Positions 33,193 to 43,546 of a stretch of 64,000 nucleotides of DNA are shown here, one piece after another (the first letter of the stretch is position 1; each line of letters starts with the position of its first letter). The notes under the pieces are model-generated. The model did no database searches. It was not told the origin of the DNA and saw only the letters and a list, made by a program, of their open reading frames with translations. Source of the stretch: Gymnothorax reevesii (lineage: Eukaryota; Chordata; Actinopteri; Anguilliformes; Muraenidae). The position numbers and the translations under genes are program-made. Where the stretch lies: assembly GCA_029721435.1 (NCBI GenBank), contig CM056576.1, positions 62,205,876-62,269,875 on the forward strand, written 5' to 3'.

Positions 33193-33534
33193 AGGATAAA
33201 ACCTTTTCTGTCTGAAAATAAGAACGTCAATGCTAGTTGCTACCAAGCTTTAAATTACTCTCGATCTGGCGACACAGAAGACACGCGTTCCTTCACCTCA
33301 GATATTTCCGACTTTTGGTATACCTGAGAAGGAATTCTACATTTGATGACGACAAAGTTATGTTTTCACTCACACCAGGTGAGGTTTATCACGGTTGGAC
33401 TCATTTCTAGCAATTCTACAATATTCACTTGCAGCCTAATATATCCCACCCACTGACAGGTGCCATTATACTAAGATAATCAAGGCGATTCACTTCACCT
33501 CTCAGCGGTGATAACGTTATGGCTGATCGGGGTA

Positions 33535-33997
33535 TGCTGACATAGGAGAATTGAACTAAGAGCACAGTAAAAGTTTTTCCAGACCAATCTTTATTTGCAA
33601 AGTAACAGCCCTTGTAAGAGCCCACTTCAATCAATAACAGAACTAATCAACTTAGAAAAGTATCTGAAGCTGGGAAGCAAAGAGATTTGACCCTACAATG
33701 AGTTAAGAGTGGGGTGAACAAAAAGCTGGGGAAGGTGTGCGTGTTTTGGGGAACTTTGAGCTTTGGATCAACAGATCCTATTAAAATATACAGCATATGC
33801 ATTGTTGAGAGTGGGGTCCTCAGAATTCCATACGGCTCACAGAATCTCACAGGGTTTTCCAGCCCCATTAAAGTTTGCTTGGCGGCATGATCTAAAGTAA
33901 TGTACTTATCCAGCTAGGCCTAGTCTTCTAGGGTCACTGCTGTAAATGAGTTATTGACAATTCCTGTTCAGTAAACATCAGTTTTCTTCTGCCCTAA
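33535..33997. other. No gene recognised
   Basis: Short frames at 33425-33634 and 33647-33868 show no motif. Confidence 0.4.
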
Positions 33998-34548
33998 TTA
34001 CCTTCGCCAGCGACTTCGCTGACGAAGGTAATGTTTTGATCCCCGTGTATTTATTTGTTTGTGTGTCTGTCTGTCTGTCTGTGTGTATGTATGTGTATCG
34101 AATAACTCAAAAAGTACCACACGGAATTTCATAAAATTTGGTGGGTTGATTTGGCATGACCTGAGGATCAATCGATTAGATTTTGGGAGTGATCGGGTCA
34201 AAGGTCAAGGTCAAGGCCACGAAAAGGTCAAAACCGACTTTCGGCCATATCTCGGTCAATTTTTATCCGATCGGCATGAAACCAACGCCAAAATGTGCAG
34301 AATTATATACCCGATCCTGTGATGTGAAACACGGTACAATGGGGTCAATACCCTTCTTAGCGGTTGGGGGTCAAAGGTCAGGGGGGTCATTACCTTTCGA
34401 ACTTAAAGGCGTATTGATGTAAAAAAAAATAAATCATACTCGTCATTCATCGATCATTTAAAAAAATAAAAATTGGTCCTCAGAGTTATGTGGCGAGGGA
34501 TTCAGTGGCGTCGGCGAAGGTATGCGCTCTAACGAGTGCCCGTTCTAG
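33998..34548 (+). mobile_element. Intact Helitron-like non-autonomous element
   Basis: The 551-bp element begins TTACCTTCGCC within a palindrome (ACCTTCGCCAGCGA / TTCGCTGACGAAGGT, 33999-34030). It continues with a GTCTGTCTGTCTGTCTGTG run and a body of AAAGGTCAAGGTCAAGGCCA type. It ends with a hairpin GCGCTC-TAAC-GAGTGC (34524-34539), five bases, then CTAG at 34545-34548. The flanks are A (33997) and T (34549), as for Helitron insertion between A and T. No helicase or Rep gene is present. Confidence 0.6.
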
Positions 34549-35472
34549 TTTTGCATTGTAAGCAGCAGGTTATGACTATAATAAGGCTACTATTGATCAA
34601 ATAATAATAATTGTAACAATAAATTACCCTCAGTTGTCAAAGTATATTTGCAGGTCTACCAAACAAAACTGTCCGATGTTGGTACACAGGCTGTGGAAAT
34701 AGTCAAACCTTTCTTTTAACAAGTTTTAACCAAAGCACAAACCCAGTAATTACTGACGTACCAAGTGCTAAATAAGCCTTCATTTAGAGATATTCTCTTG
34801 GCACATTTCCAGTTGGACTTTTTTGCATTTATATTCTTTCTTTCCAAAATAAAATATTCATTGCTCATTGTTTCCAACTATCAAATACCTCCTTTAAGAT
34901 CCAATATGGTTGTACTGCCCTCATGACACTATTGCAGCAAGCTCCTGACTGGGTCACTGGGGCTCAAGAGGGGTACAGTGCCACTCTGGCTGCATAGTCA
35001 TTTTTTATTTTATCAGACCAATGCCAACTGCATTCACCATGTGAGAGGTCAGCCTTTTCATACTGCATGCAGACAGAGATAATGAAACTGAGTGCTTGAA
35101 ATTTGAGTGGCCTGCACTGCAGAAAAAATAGACCTTCAGTGTTCAGACAGAGCAAGAGGGAATAATGGAGTGATAGAGCACAGGCAAGATGTTTTATCGC
35201 TATTGAAGGGATACAGTTTTCTCCAAACCATTCAAAACTGATGCGCAGGACTGTAATAATTATCATGCTAACTGACTTGACAACTCATAAACACATGGAT
35301 TCCAAGAAACAAATAAAAATTTTCAGCCAGCAGCAAAAGGATTTCTTCCGATTTACCACCAAAAATCTTGGTATAACTTGGCCCATGATAAAACAGATAG
35401 CAACTGCCATGGCTGCACATTAGACTTTTCGAACATTATAATACCTAGCAAACAGGATAGTGTAGTTCAATA
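34549..35472. other. No gene recognised
   Basis: AT-rich with short frames only; nothing matches a repeat family I know. Confidence 0.4.
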
Positions 35473-35546
35473 TACACTGCCCAGCCAAAGAAAAAAGTCA
35501 CCACCTGGATTTAAAGGGATATTCCACCCAAAAAATATAATTTGTA

Positions 35547-36874
35547 CATCCCAATTAAATGGTATTTACAATGGAACATAGATAACATTTCAAATGTTTA
35601 AATTGAGACATTTTGCATTTTTATCCACAAAATGAGCTCATTTCAACTTTTCTGGTTGCAACAGGTCTCAGAAAAGTAGGGACACAGGCGAAAAAGGGCT
35701 GACAAAGCAATTAAGATATAAGAGAACCAGTTGAAAGAACATTTAGCAAGTAATCACAATACCTGGCATCAGGTGTGTAACATGATTGGCTATAAAAGGG
35801 ATGCCTTAGAGAGGCCGAATCTCTCAGAAGTAAAGATGGCCAGAGGCTCTCCAACCCGTGAAGGCTTGCGTAAAAAAAAAAAATTTGTGGAATACTTTAA
35901 AAATGATGTTCCTCAACATCAAATAGCAAAGGCTTTGAGGGTCCCATCATCAACAGTGCATAACATCATCAAAAGATTCAGAAAAACTGGAAAAATCTCT
36001 GTGCGTAAGGGACAAGGCCGAAGACCTTTACTGGATGCCCGTGATCTTCGGGCCCTCAGATGCCACTGCATCACCCCCCAGCATGATTCTATCATTGACA
36101 TTACTAAATGGGCCCAGGAATACTTCAAGAAACCACGGTCTGTGAACAGAGTCCGCCGTGCCATCCACAAATGAAGCCTAAAACTGTATCATGCAAAAAG
36201 GAAGCAATTGTTGAGCATGATCCAGAAGAGCTGCCGTGTTCTGCGGGCCAAGGCTAATTTAAAATGGACTGTAGCAAAGTGTGCTGTGGTCAGACGAGTC
36301 CAAATTTAGCATTCTTGTCGGAAATCATGGGCGTCATGTCCTCGGGGATGAAGAGGAGGAAGACCACCCCTCCTGTTAAAACCACATACTGCAGCTATTA
36401 CAACAGCATGGCTTTGTAGTAGAAGAGTCTGTGTGCTCAACTGGCCTACCTGTAGTCCTGATCTTTCACCGATTAAGAACATTTGGGGCATAATTAAAAG
36501 AAAAGTCCGTCAAAGGAGACCCAAAACTCTCCAGCAGCTGGAGGCCTGTATTAAACTAGAGTGAGATCAAATTCCAATGGCTACACTCAAGAAACTTGTC
36601 TCCTCAATGCCCAGACATCTCCACACTGTGTTATAAAGATGGGATGCTACAACATGGTAAACAGGCCTCTGTCCCAAATTTTTTGAGACCTGTAGCAGCC
36701 ATCAAATTTGAAATGAACTCACTTCAATTTCTTTCTAAATTTCAGTTATGACATTTGCCATGTTATCTCTGTTCTATTGTGAATAAAATACTGGCTGGTG
36801 TGCTTTTAAAGTCATTGTATTTTGATTTTATTCACAATTTACACTTCATCCCAACTATTTCAGAATTGGGGTTG
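35547..36874 (+). mobile_element. Inner Tc1-like element of the nest
   Basis: It is flanked by TA at 35545-35546 and 36875-36876 and lies exactly where the left arm of the foldback element is interrupted. The right terminus is intact (AACCCCAATTCTGAAATAG on the minus strand). The left terminus keeps only about 15 bp and then jumps about 60 bp inwards. It is the same family as 16643-18348 and has lost a further part of the gene. Confidence 0.85.
35731..36560 (+). pseudogene. Tc1 transposase pseudogene, core deleted
   Basis: The 147-codon frame at 35731-36174 carries the N-terminal DNA-binding region, with two helix-turn-helix stretches (HQIAKALRVPSSTVHNIIKR and, after a GQGRRP hook, DLRALRCHC...). 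It ends at a TGA (36172-36174) where the family continues. The first catalytic motif (WSDES, about 36287-36301) is present. The segment with the second Asp is deleted near 36360-36380, and the third region (CSPDLSPIKNIWG-like, 36452-36490) is present. No active enzyme is possible. Confidence 0.8.
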
Positions 36875-37648
36875 TATATTAATTACTCACCATGAGAGGT
36901 CTCAAACAGACAAAGCGGTTTTTTACCTGGCGCAACTTTATGGCCACTGGAGTTTTTTGAAAAATGATCCAAATTCCTTTTTTGCTGAAAGCAAATGGGG
37001 ACCACCAAGTAGCAACGGAAAAACTCAACAAAACATCAGTTGACAAACTTTAAAACCATCGTCCAACGCATCGTCCAGTATGATCCAAGTCTGCTTTGTC
37101 TACTCATATCCTCAGTACTCTAGAAACTTGTTTTTTTTTTTTTTATAAAGCAAAAAATAACCACAATTGTGCTCAGGAGAAGCAAGCTTGTGCATTCAAT
37201 GGAAGACCCGCCTCCCAACTCGTTCATTGCCCAGAGACTAATCCGAATGCTTGACCCAAAAGTTTTGAGGAGGCGGGGCTTCCGTTGAATACACAAGTTT
37301 GCTTCCCCTTAGCGTTGAAGCAGAACTTTAGTATATTATTGGTTTTTGCGAAATATAACTGCGTTTCTGGAGTATTGAGGATACGAGTGGACAAAGCAGA
37401 CTTGGATTATGCTGGACGATGCGTTGGACAACGTTTGAAGGTTTGTTAATGGACGTTTTGTGGAGTTTCTCTGTTGCTTCTTAGTGGCCCCCATTTGCTT
37501 CCAGCAAAAAAGGAATTTGCATATTTTTTCAAAACTCTCCACTGGCCATAAAGTTGCGCCAGGTGAAAAACAACTTTGTCCATTCAAGACCTCTGATGGT
37601 GAGTAACTGATATACAAATTATAGTTTTTTGGTGGAATATCCCTTTAA

Positions 37649-38740
37649 CCAAGCAAATAGGTTTGACCCTTCATTGGATAATTACTGCAGTGATTTATAC
37701 ATTTCATCTGGCAACAAGTTATTTAACAGTAAATGATGCAGTGAGTAGCTTCTCTCAACAGTCTTCTCGGAAGACATATCCTTTGGTTGTGGCAAAGGTG
37801 TTGCTCACTTTGAGGGGTAAATATATTGGCCTGCATCAAGCGAAGAAAACAACAAAGCAGATTGCCGAAACTACTAAAATAGGGCCAAAAACATTCCAAT
37901 CCACTTTTAAAACCTAAAAGGATAGTGGTGAACTGTTAAATTAAGAATGATCACAACTGAAGATTACCAAAACACTTGGTGAAGTCTCATGCTGAAAATT
38001 GACAGCAGAACTCATGGCTATGTTTAATTGTGATAGGAAGAGAATTTCCACACACACACACACAGAGCATGACATGATTGGGAATAAATATTTGCGTGAC
38101 CACAAGAAAGCCACTTATAAGGCTAATTAAGAAAAAAAATCACTTCAATTTGCTTGGGACCCTAAAGATTGGACTCTGGAGCAATGGAAAAAGGTCATGT
38201 GTTCTGATGAGTCCAGATTGACCCTACTCCAGACCAATAGGTGCATCAGGGTAGAAAAGGGAGCCCGTAGAGCAGCGCACCCATCATACATAGTGCAAAC
38301 TGTAATGCTTCTGGAGGCAGCATTATGATCTCAGGTTGCTTAAATTTCTCAGGTCTAGGCATCGCAAAATTATCAAACAATGAAATGAAGTCAGCAGGCT
38401 ACTGGAACATGGTGAATGACCAGGCTATCCTACCAATCGATTTTTTAATCCCTTGCAGCACAGTCATATTCCAGGATGACAATGCCAAGATTCATCAGTC
38501 TTGAATTGTCGAAAAGTGGTGCAGCAAGTATGCGGAATCACTTTCACAAGATTTGGCCACCTCAAGAGTCTTGACCTTAACCAGGTTAGAGCCTTTGGGA
38601 TATGTTGGAGATGGCTTTATAGAGTAGTTTGATCATCATTAATGCAATATTTCATCCAAAAATCGGCGCAGCTCTGGTCGATATAAGTGTTATCAAATAA
38701 GTGTAACTGTTAATGTAATAAATAACACTGAATCAATGTC
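37649..38740 (+). pseudogene. Transposase of the outer Tc1, decayed
   Basis: Recognisable pieces in order: an N-terminal part near 37720-37915 (SSRKTYPLV, then a helix-turn-helix-like TTKQIAETTKIGPKTFQST), a catalytic piece near 38195-38215 (CSDESR), a QDDNAKIH-like second motif near 38473-38497 with the Asp present, and WRWLYR-like sequence near the third motif. The frame shifts many times. (AC)n sequence at 38050-38062 is an internal expansion. Confidence 0.65.
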
Positions 38741-38831
38741 GAAACAATGCTAGGACTAATGCGCGTCGTGATCAAAGTTAAAGGTGGTCCAACGAAATAT
38801 TGTGGGAGAGACTTTTTTTGGCCGAGCAGTT

Positions 38832-40469
38832 TAGCTATCCTACGACGATATACTGAAGTACTGTACCATCACCAGCAACCTGTGGAAATACAAGAAAAAT
38901 TCGTTCTATAATAACGGTGCTGGTCTTATCTTTCTTTCCGTTTGGGCAAACTTGTTGAATGTATACTGGCAGATGTTCCAAGGTGATAAAGTTATAAACA
39001 CTCGCATGAAGCGGAAAAAAGCCACCGACACCGAACCATATTAAATCCTGTCAACGCTTCAGTGAACTTTACGAGTTAGTAATAGTGGATGAGGTGGCTA
39101 AAACACTTCACCAAGCTAGCTTCAGAAGCTGAAAACTATTTGTCCACGCAAGCATTTCTCGTAAATTAACCCCACCGAATAAACTCACTCGCAACTTTCA
39201 TTTCACAGCGGTAACTTGCGACAAAAACCCAAACATAAGGTAAGACTAAAAATGTCTGGATAGTTTTTAGCCATGCTGCTCACACAATCTGCACGTCGCA
39301 AAGCCTTTCCACATGACACAGCGTTAGTGGGGAGACTCTTCTTTGTTAGTTTGCCATCAAACGTTACCGCAGTGGCGAATATCTTGCCTTATACGTCTGT
39401 AGATGATGCCACACGTCGTCCTCCTCCGATGCGTTCTCTACTAGTACTTTGCATTTGCTCTTCTTGAACATCTTGTTTAGTTATCCGTTTTTTACCTTCG
39501 GGTCAATTTTCGCTGGGAGAAAAATGTTTAACAGGCTGAGTGCTTATCCTGTCAACGAGGCAGAACCCGTAAGTGGGGGTGGGTTGATTAGTTTAAGAAG
39601 ATTTCGCAAGAAAGCAATACCTTACAATTTTTTTTTTTGCTTGCCGGTTGCAAATTCGGAAAGTTTCTGCTAAAACACTTCTCCCTTTACATGTGGTGTT
39701 TTGATCATTTATCTTACTGTGTTCGACCCACACCAAACTTAAATTGATTGGTTTACCTCAAGTTTGAGTTAAGAACTGAAGTATGACCTATACCTGGTCC
39801 TTTAAAAATCGCCCCTCCCATTACACTGGCTGTTCTCCCCCTTGTACTGCGTTGCCAAACAACCCGTTTTATGGTTGCCATGGGAAATTGCTCAAAGCTG
39901 TTAAGATACCTTGTTTTCCTTCGATAATTTTGTGTTTGGCATAAATTCATGTCTGTCCCTGCAATCAATAGACGTTATTGATCAGTATCCTCTTTAACTC
40001 TGACGATGTTTCATTGTTCACGTTTATTCTATCATTTAAGATCCGAACAACGAAAACAAAGCAAACAGGTTTAAGAGGTTTTATAGCTATTGAAAGCATC
40101 CATTAAAGAAAAAACTAATGCCGTACAGCCGCAGTGAGCAGGCCAGGTCATCCATTGGATTATAACCTGCTCGCCGTCAAGCCTAGGTTGCACACGCCTT
40201 AAGTGGTTCTCTTCACTCACACACCAATGTGTGCACTCAAGCCGAGTTTTGTGTTCAGAGAAACTGTAAAATTTCTGGAGCTAAGTTAGCTTACGGGCCA
40301 GGTCACGCGGTAACGGAGTAACAAAATTGGTATAATTTGTATCATGGCTCCAAAACTAATCTTTGTTGTTAAATTCAAGTAAATGACATGTCCATGTACT
40401 TTGACCTCACAATGCCATTTTTTATAAGTAAACTTTAGATGCCCTCCAAAATAACATTCACCAAATTTA
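38832..40469. other. No gene recognised
   Basis: Frames of 64-74 codons at 39273-39467, 39449-39673 and 39753-39968 have no domains. No terminal repeats or tandem structure were noticed in this 1.6-kb stretch. Confidence 0.4.
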
Positions 40470-41215
40470 GATCAAGTCTGCCACAACATTAAAACCACCT
40501 CCCTAATACTGTGTAGGTCCCCCTCATACCATAAAAAACAGGTCCCTCAAACTGACATTAAATTGAATTCTGCAGTTCCTCAGCAGAATATTTTCCAAGG
40601 CACCATACTCCTGCCATCAGCCAGTATTCTTCCCACTGTACATCCTGATGCCATTTCTTGTCATGGTAAATGGTGCAAACGAACCCAGTCGATGCACATT
40701 ACAAAAAAGAAAATTGGACTCACTGAACCTGGCAACCTTCTTCAATTGCTCCCAGGTCCAATTGCAATGCTGTCGTGCCCATTATACGTTCTTTCAGCAG
40801 TGGGAGGAAGTTAGAGTGGGAACTCCAACTGGTCTCCAGCTACTAAGTGCTACATCCCTCAGGGTGCAATGCACTGCCTGTTGTGTACATTTCTAATGTA
40901 AGTATCATTATAATTCTCTTTGGCTTGTGCTACTGTCAGTGCAGACCAGACAAGATAGCCTTTGTTACTCTTGTTCATCGATGAGCCTGAGGCACCCAAC
41001 ATTTGGTTGCAGGTTTATGGTTTGTGCCTCCTTGGACTATTGTCAGTGGATGCTCACCACTGCTGTTGGGGGTCACCCCAGAACAGAAACCTTGCCGCTT
41101 CGGAGATTCTCTGATCCACTTGTCTGGCCATAACAATTTGGCTGAAGTCAAAGGTACTCAGGTCCTCTTTCTCCCTCATCCAACACGTCCACTGTAAGAA
41201 CGGACGAGTCGCTTA
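40470..41215 (-). mobile_element. Deleted Tc1-like copy, same family as 30.6-33.5 kb
   Basis: The left terminal region (CTGCCACAACATTAAAACCA, CTGTGTAGGTCCCCCTC) is the family start that the 30.6-kb copy lacks. Short matches to that copy follow, including GTACATCCTGATGCCATTTC and TCGATGAGCCTGAGGC. The catalytic third is deleted and the right terminus is absent. No long reading frame survives. Confidence 0.6.
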
Positions 41216-41465
41216 CTGACTAGTGTCTGTCTTCAGGCTTTGAAATGTGCCAGTGCTGCAAGATAATCATCATTATTTGCTTTGTCTGTCAGTGGTTTTA
41301 AAGATTTGGTACATGAGTGAACAGTCAAGGAGTATTAAGAAAACATCATAAAGAGTAAATGTGGCAGATACATAAATACGATTATTATTAATGACCTTGC
41401 ACAGCAGATCAGGACTATTTAAATGTTTATGTTAGACTAAATGATTCAAATGACATAATGTCCAG

Positions 41466-41625
41466 GCTGTATCCATCCATCCTTCCATCCATTTTCTGCG
41501 GCTTAACCCAGAGTCAGGTCGCAGGGGTAACAAACTTAGCAGAGAGGCTCAGGCGTCCCCCTCCTCAGTCACTTCCTTCAACTCTACCTGAGGGACCCCA
41601 AGCCATTCCCAGGCCAGCCATGAGA
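41466..41625 (-). mobile_element. Rex3-like LINE 3' tail
   Basis: Read on the minus strand, this is the C-terminal and 3' end of a Rex3-type RTE LINE (CTGGCCTGGGAATGGCTTGG, then GGAGTGCC-like blocks) ending in a GGAT tail (plus ATCCATCCATCCTTCCATCC). It may belong to the larger Rex3-like piece at 43.5-45.2 kb, with later insertions between, or be a separate copy. Confidence 0.6.
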
Positions 41626-41858
41626 GTTTATTAAAAAAGACTATTTATGCTAACAGTACCTTGTTGTAGTTTCCAGTCGCCTCCATCTTGAAAGTCACGA
41701 TAAGTCGATTGACGAGCACAAACAAATAGGAAGGATAGGGGAACAGATTGCAATCTATTAGTTTGTGCTTGTCAATCGACTTATCATGACTTTCAAGATG
41801 GAGGCGACTAGAAACTACCTCAAGGTACTGTTTGCATAAATAGTCTTTTTTAATAAAC
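41626..41858. repeat. Foldback element, about 104-bp arms
   Basis: Arms 41626-41729 and 41755-41858 are nearly perfect inverse copies. For example TTTCAAGATGGAGGCGACTA on the right matches TAGTTTCCAGTCGCCTCCATC inverted on the left. The spacer is 25 bp. The outer ends are GTTTATTAAAAAAGAC and its inverse. No protein is encoded and no certain target duplication was found. Confidence 0.85.
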
Positions 41859-42506
41859 TACCTGTGCATTCTCAAAGTTCTCAGTGCCTCGTTTTAAATG
41901 TCAGGGCCCTCGGAATTCTACCGATGAAGTGTGGAGCTACTTGGAGCCTCGTTAATGATGAAAAAAATAGCGATTTCTTTGCATGGCAACGCTATGCCCG
42001 ATTCGCTACCATTGTAAGCCTGCTGGGAGCTTCGGCTAAAAAGCCATTTATTTCGAAATGTTGCGTGCATACAGAGGTGGGGTATTCGACAAAAGTTAGT
42101 TCTCATTACCATGTTTCAGTACACCCCAAGTCAGTTTCACACCGGAATTCTCCATTAATTCCCTTTTTTACAGTACGGCCCCAGCATAGGCCTCTCACAT
42201 AACAAACAGTCAGACACCAAACTAATTACAGAATGCGCTCTGAGTTCCACATAATCTCTCACAGTTAGTTGATGTGCATGCAGTGTTAGTAGTTGCTTGA
42301 TAACTCTGCAGATCCTGTCACTCTCCTTTTAATTTCCCCCAATTTAGTGTCCAGGTTTTTTGTGTCGAAAGGTCACCTGCTTCCTGCGCTTCAGATCAGG
42401 GTCGGGACAACACAAAACAACAACACAACACTCTTATATTACTTATTTATAAATTTTGGAATCAAATTTGCTCACCTCATATTCCTAGGCTGCAGCCATG
42501 GGTTTG

Positions 42507-42546
<40 letters not shown>

Positions 42547-43546
42547 ATCCCCACACCGTCTTCAAGCAACAGAAACCAGCCCCTTCCGAGTATCTCCGAA
42601 TGTAGTCGACCTTTTTCGACTCTTGCCGCTGGCTCGCCGAATTTTTTGTGTCTTCCTGATCAGATGTTTGCGTATTTTTGAGGTCCCCTTGTTCGTGAAT
42701 AATTGGAGAGACAAAATCTTCAGTAGTGATCTTTATTCCTGCCTTGAATTGTGCAATAATCCAAACCTGGTGAGTAGTACTAACTGAGCATTCTTTACAG
42801 AGCAATATTTATGGGAAAAACTCAACCAATTCTGCTCCAATCACAATACATGGGCCGTACACACATTATCTCTTAAGTTTTTTTTTCCTTCCCCTTATCG
42901 GTTGGTCAAGCTCTGAAAAATAATGGTGGCGCACAGAAGTATTGGTCTCATAAAAAATGATAGGAAATATACTAAAAAGGAGTGGAAAATTACAGTCAAG
43001 AGAGGAAAAATACAGTCAAAGGAATAGGATACAAGCAGATACATAAATGATTCAATTGATTATGTTTTCAGTCATAATAATTTTACTGAACAAATATTGA
43101 TCAAAGCTACAGAAATCAAATACATTTTAATGTCTAATTATGTTTTCAAATAAACTAAACAGAAGCCCACTTACTAATCAGAGCTACAGAATCCCGCTGC
43201 TTATGTGTGTGTGAGCTGCTCATGAATGTGTGCATTGAACTGCTTGTATGTGTGTGTGTGTGTGTGTGTGTCTGTCTGCGTGTGTACTGCTCATGCATGT
43301 GTTAACTGCTTGTATGTGTGCGAGTTTCATCTGCATGTGTCTGTGCGTCTGGGTGTTATGAACTGCTTGCATGCGTGTGTATCTGCTGCTTACATAATTT
43401 GGTTACTGATTATAATGATTGATTATGGTTACTAAATATGGTTATTGGTTTACTGATTACTAGTGAATATAATGAGTAGTGATGAAATATTGTAATTACT
43501 AGTGAATATGATGAATTTTGATGAAATTTAATCCTCAAAAACTCTT
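41859..43546. other. No gene; two GT microsatellites
   Basis: (GT)n tracts lie at about 42507-42542 and 43247-43271. The 112-codon frame at 41864-42202 and the 164-codon frame at 42293-42787 have no domains, and the latter is extended by the GT run. A CAAAGTTCTCAGTGCCTCG block just after the foldback looks repeat-derived, but I cannot name the family. Confidence 0.4.

Larger units (their letters stand above)
32990..33247. repeat. 108-bp inverted repeat, 40-bp spacer
   Basis: Arms 32990-33097 and 33138-33247 are about 93-95 percent complementary by eye, for example GACATGTTTCGACGGGATAC against GTATCCCGTCGAAACATGTC. Each arm holds a hammerhead-like motif. The spacer is 33098-33137. Confidence 0.85.
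32180..33420 (-). mobile_element. Penelope-like piece with inverted repeat
   Basis: This 1.24-kb block separates two parts of the Tc1 element, so it is a later insertion. Its right part is a 108-bp inverted repeat with hammerhead-like hairpins, a feature linked to Penelope-like retroelements. Minus-strand frames at 32620-32826 and 32294-32614 lie upstream and may form one old reading frame, but I recognise neither reverse transcriptase nor GIY-YIG motifs. The Penelope assignment rests on the repeat only. Confidence 0.4.
30556..33534 (-). mobile_element. Tc1/mariner-like element split by two insertions
   Basis: This is a fish Tc1-like family recognised by GCAGATCCTTTAAGTCCTGT, GGCAGGACCCAAGGTTTC and ATCAATGAGCCTTGGCCGCC on the plus strand, with its transposase on the minus strand. 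The right terminal repeat ends near 33534 (TAACGTTATGGCTGATCGGG). The left terminal repeat is missing, since the family start seen at 40470 is absent here. A TTAA-flanked MITE (31310-31635) and a Penelope-like piece (about 32180-33420) interrupt it. Without them it is about 1.4 kb. Confidence 0.75.
35515..37644. mobile_element. TTAA-flanked foldback element (T2/Kolobok-like)
   Basis: TTAA at 35511-35514 and 37645-37648 flank inverted ends AGGGATATTCCACCCAAAAA and (inverted) AGGGATATTCCACCAAAAAA. The arms continue for about 270 bp, interrupted on the left by an inner Tc1. The sequence 36877-37135 pairs with 37335-37610, for example TTACTCACCATGAGAGGTCT with its inverse. The 200-bp centre has TGAGGAGGCGGGGC-type sequence. 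No protein is encoded. TTAAAGGGA ends fit the T2/Kolobok group. Confidence 0.8.
35475..38831 (+). mobile_element. Outer Tc1-like element of a three-level nest
   Basis: The left end CACTGCCCAGCCAAAGAAAA (35475, after TA) and the right end, inverted, AACTGCTCGGCCAAAAAAAG (to 38831, before TA) are the terminal repeats of a fish Tc1 family. A TTAA-flanked element of 2.1 kb is inserted after the first 36 bp. Without it the element is about 1.2 kb, normal for a slightly deleted Tc1. Confidence 0.85.

Noticed and set aside
42293..42787. 164-codon plus frame and 106-codon minus frame
   Set aside because: Both run through a (GT)n microsatellite and have no domain.
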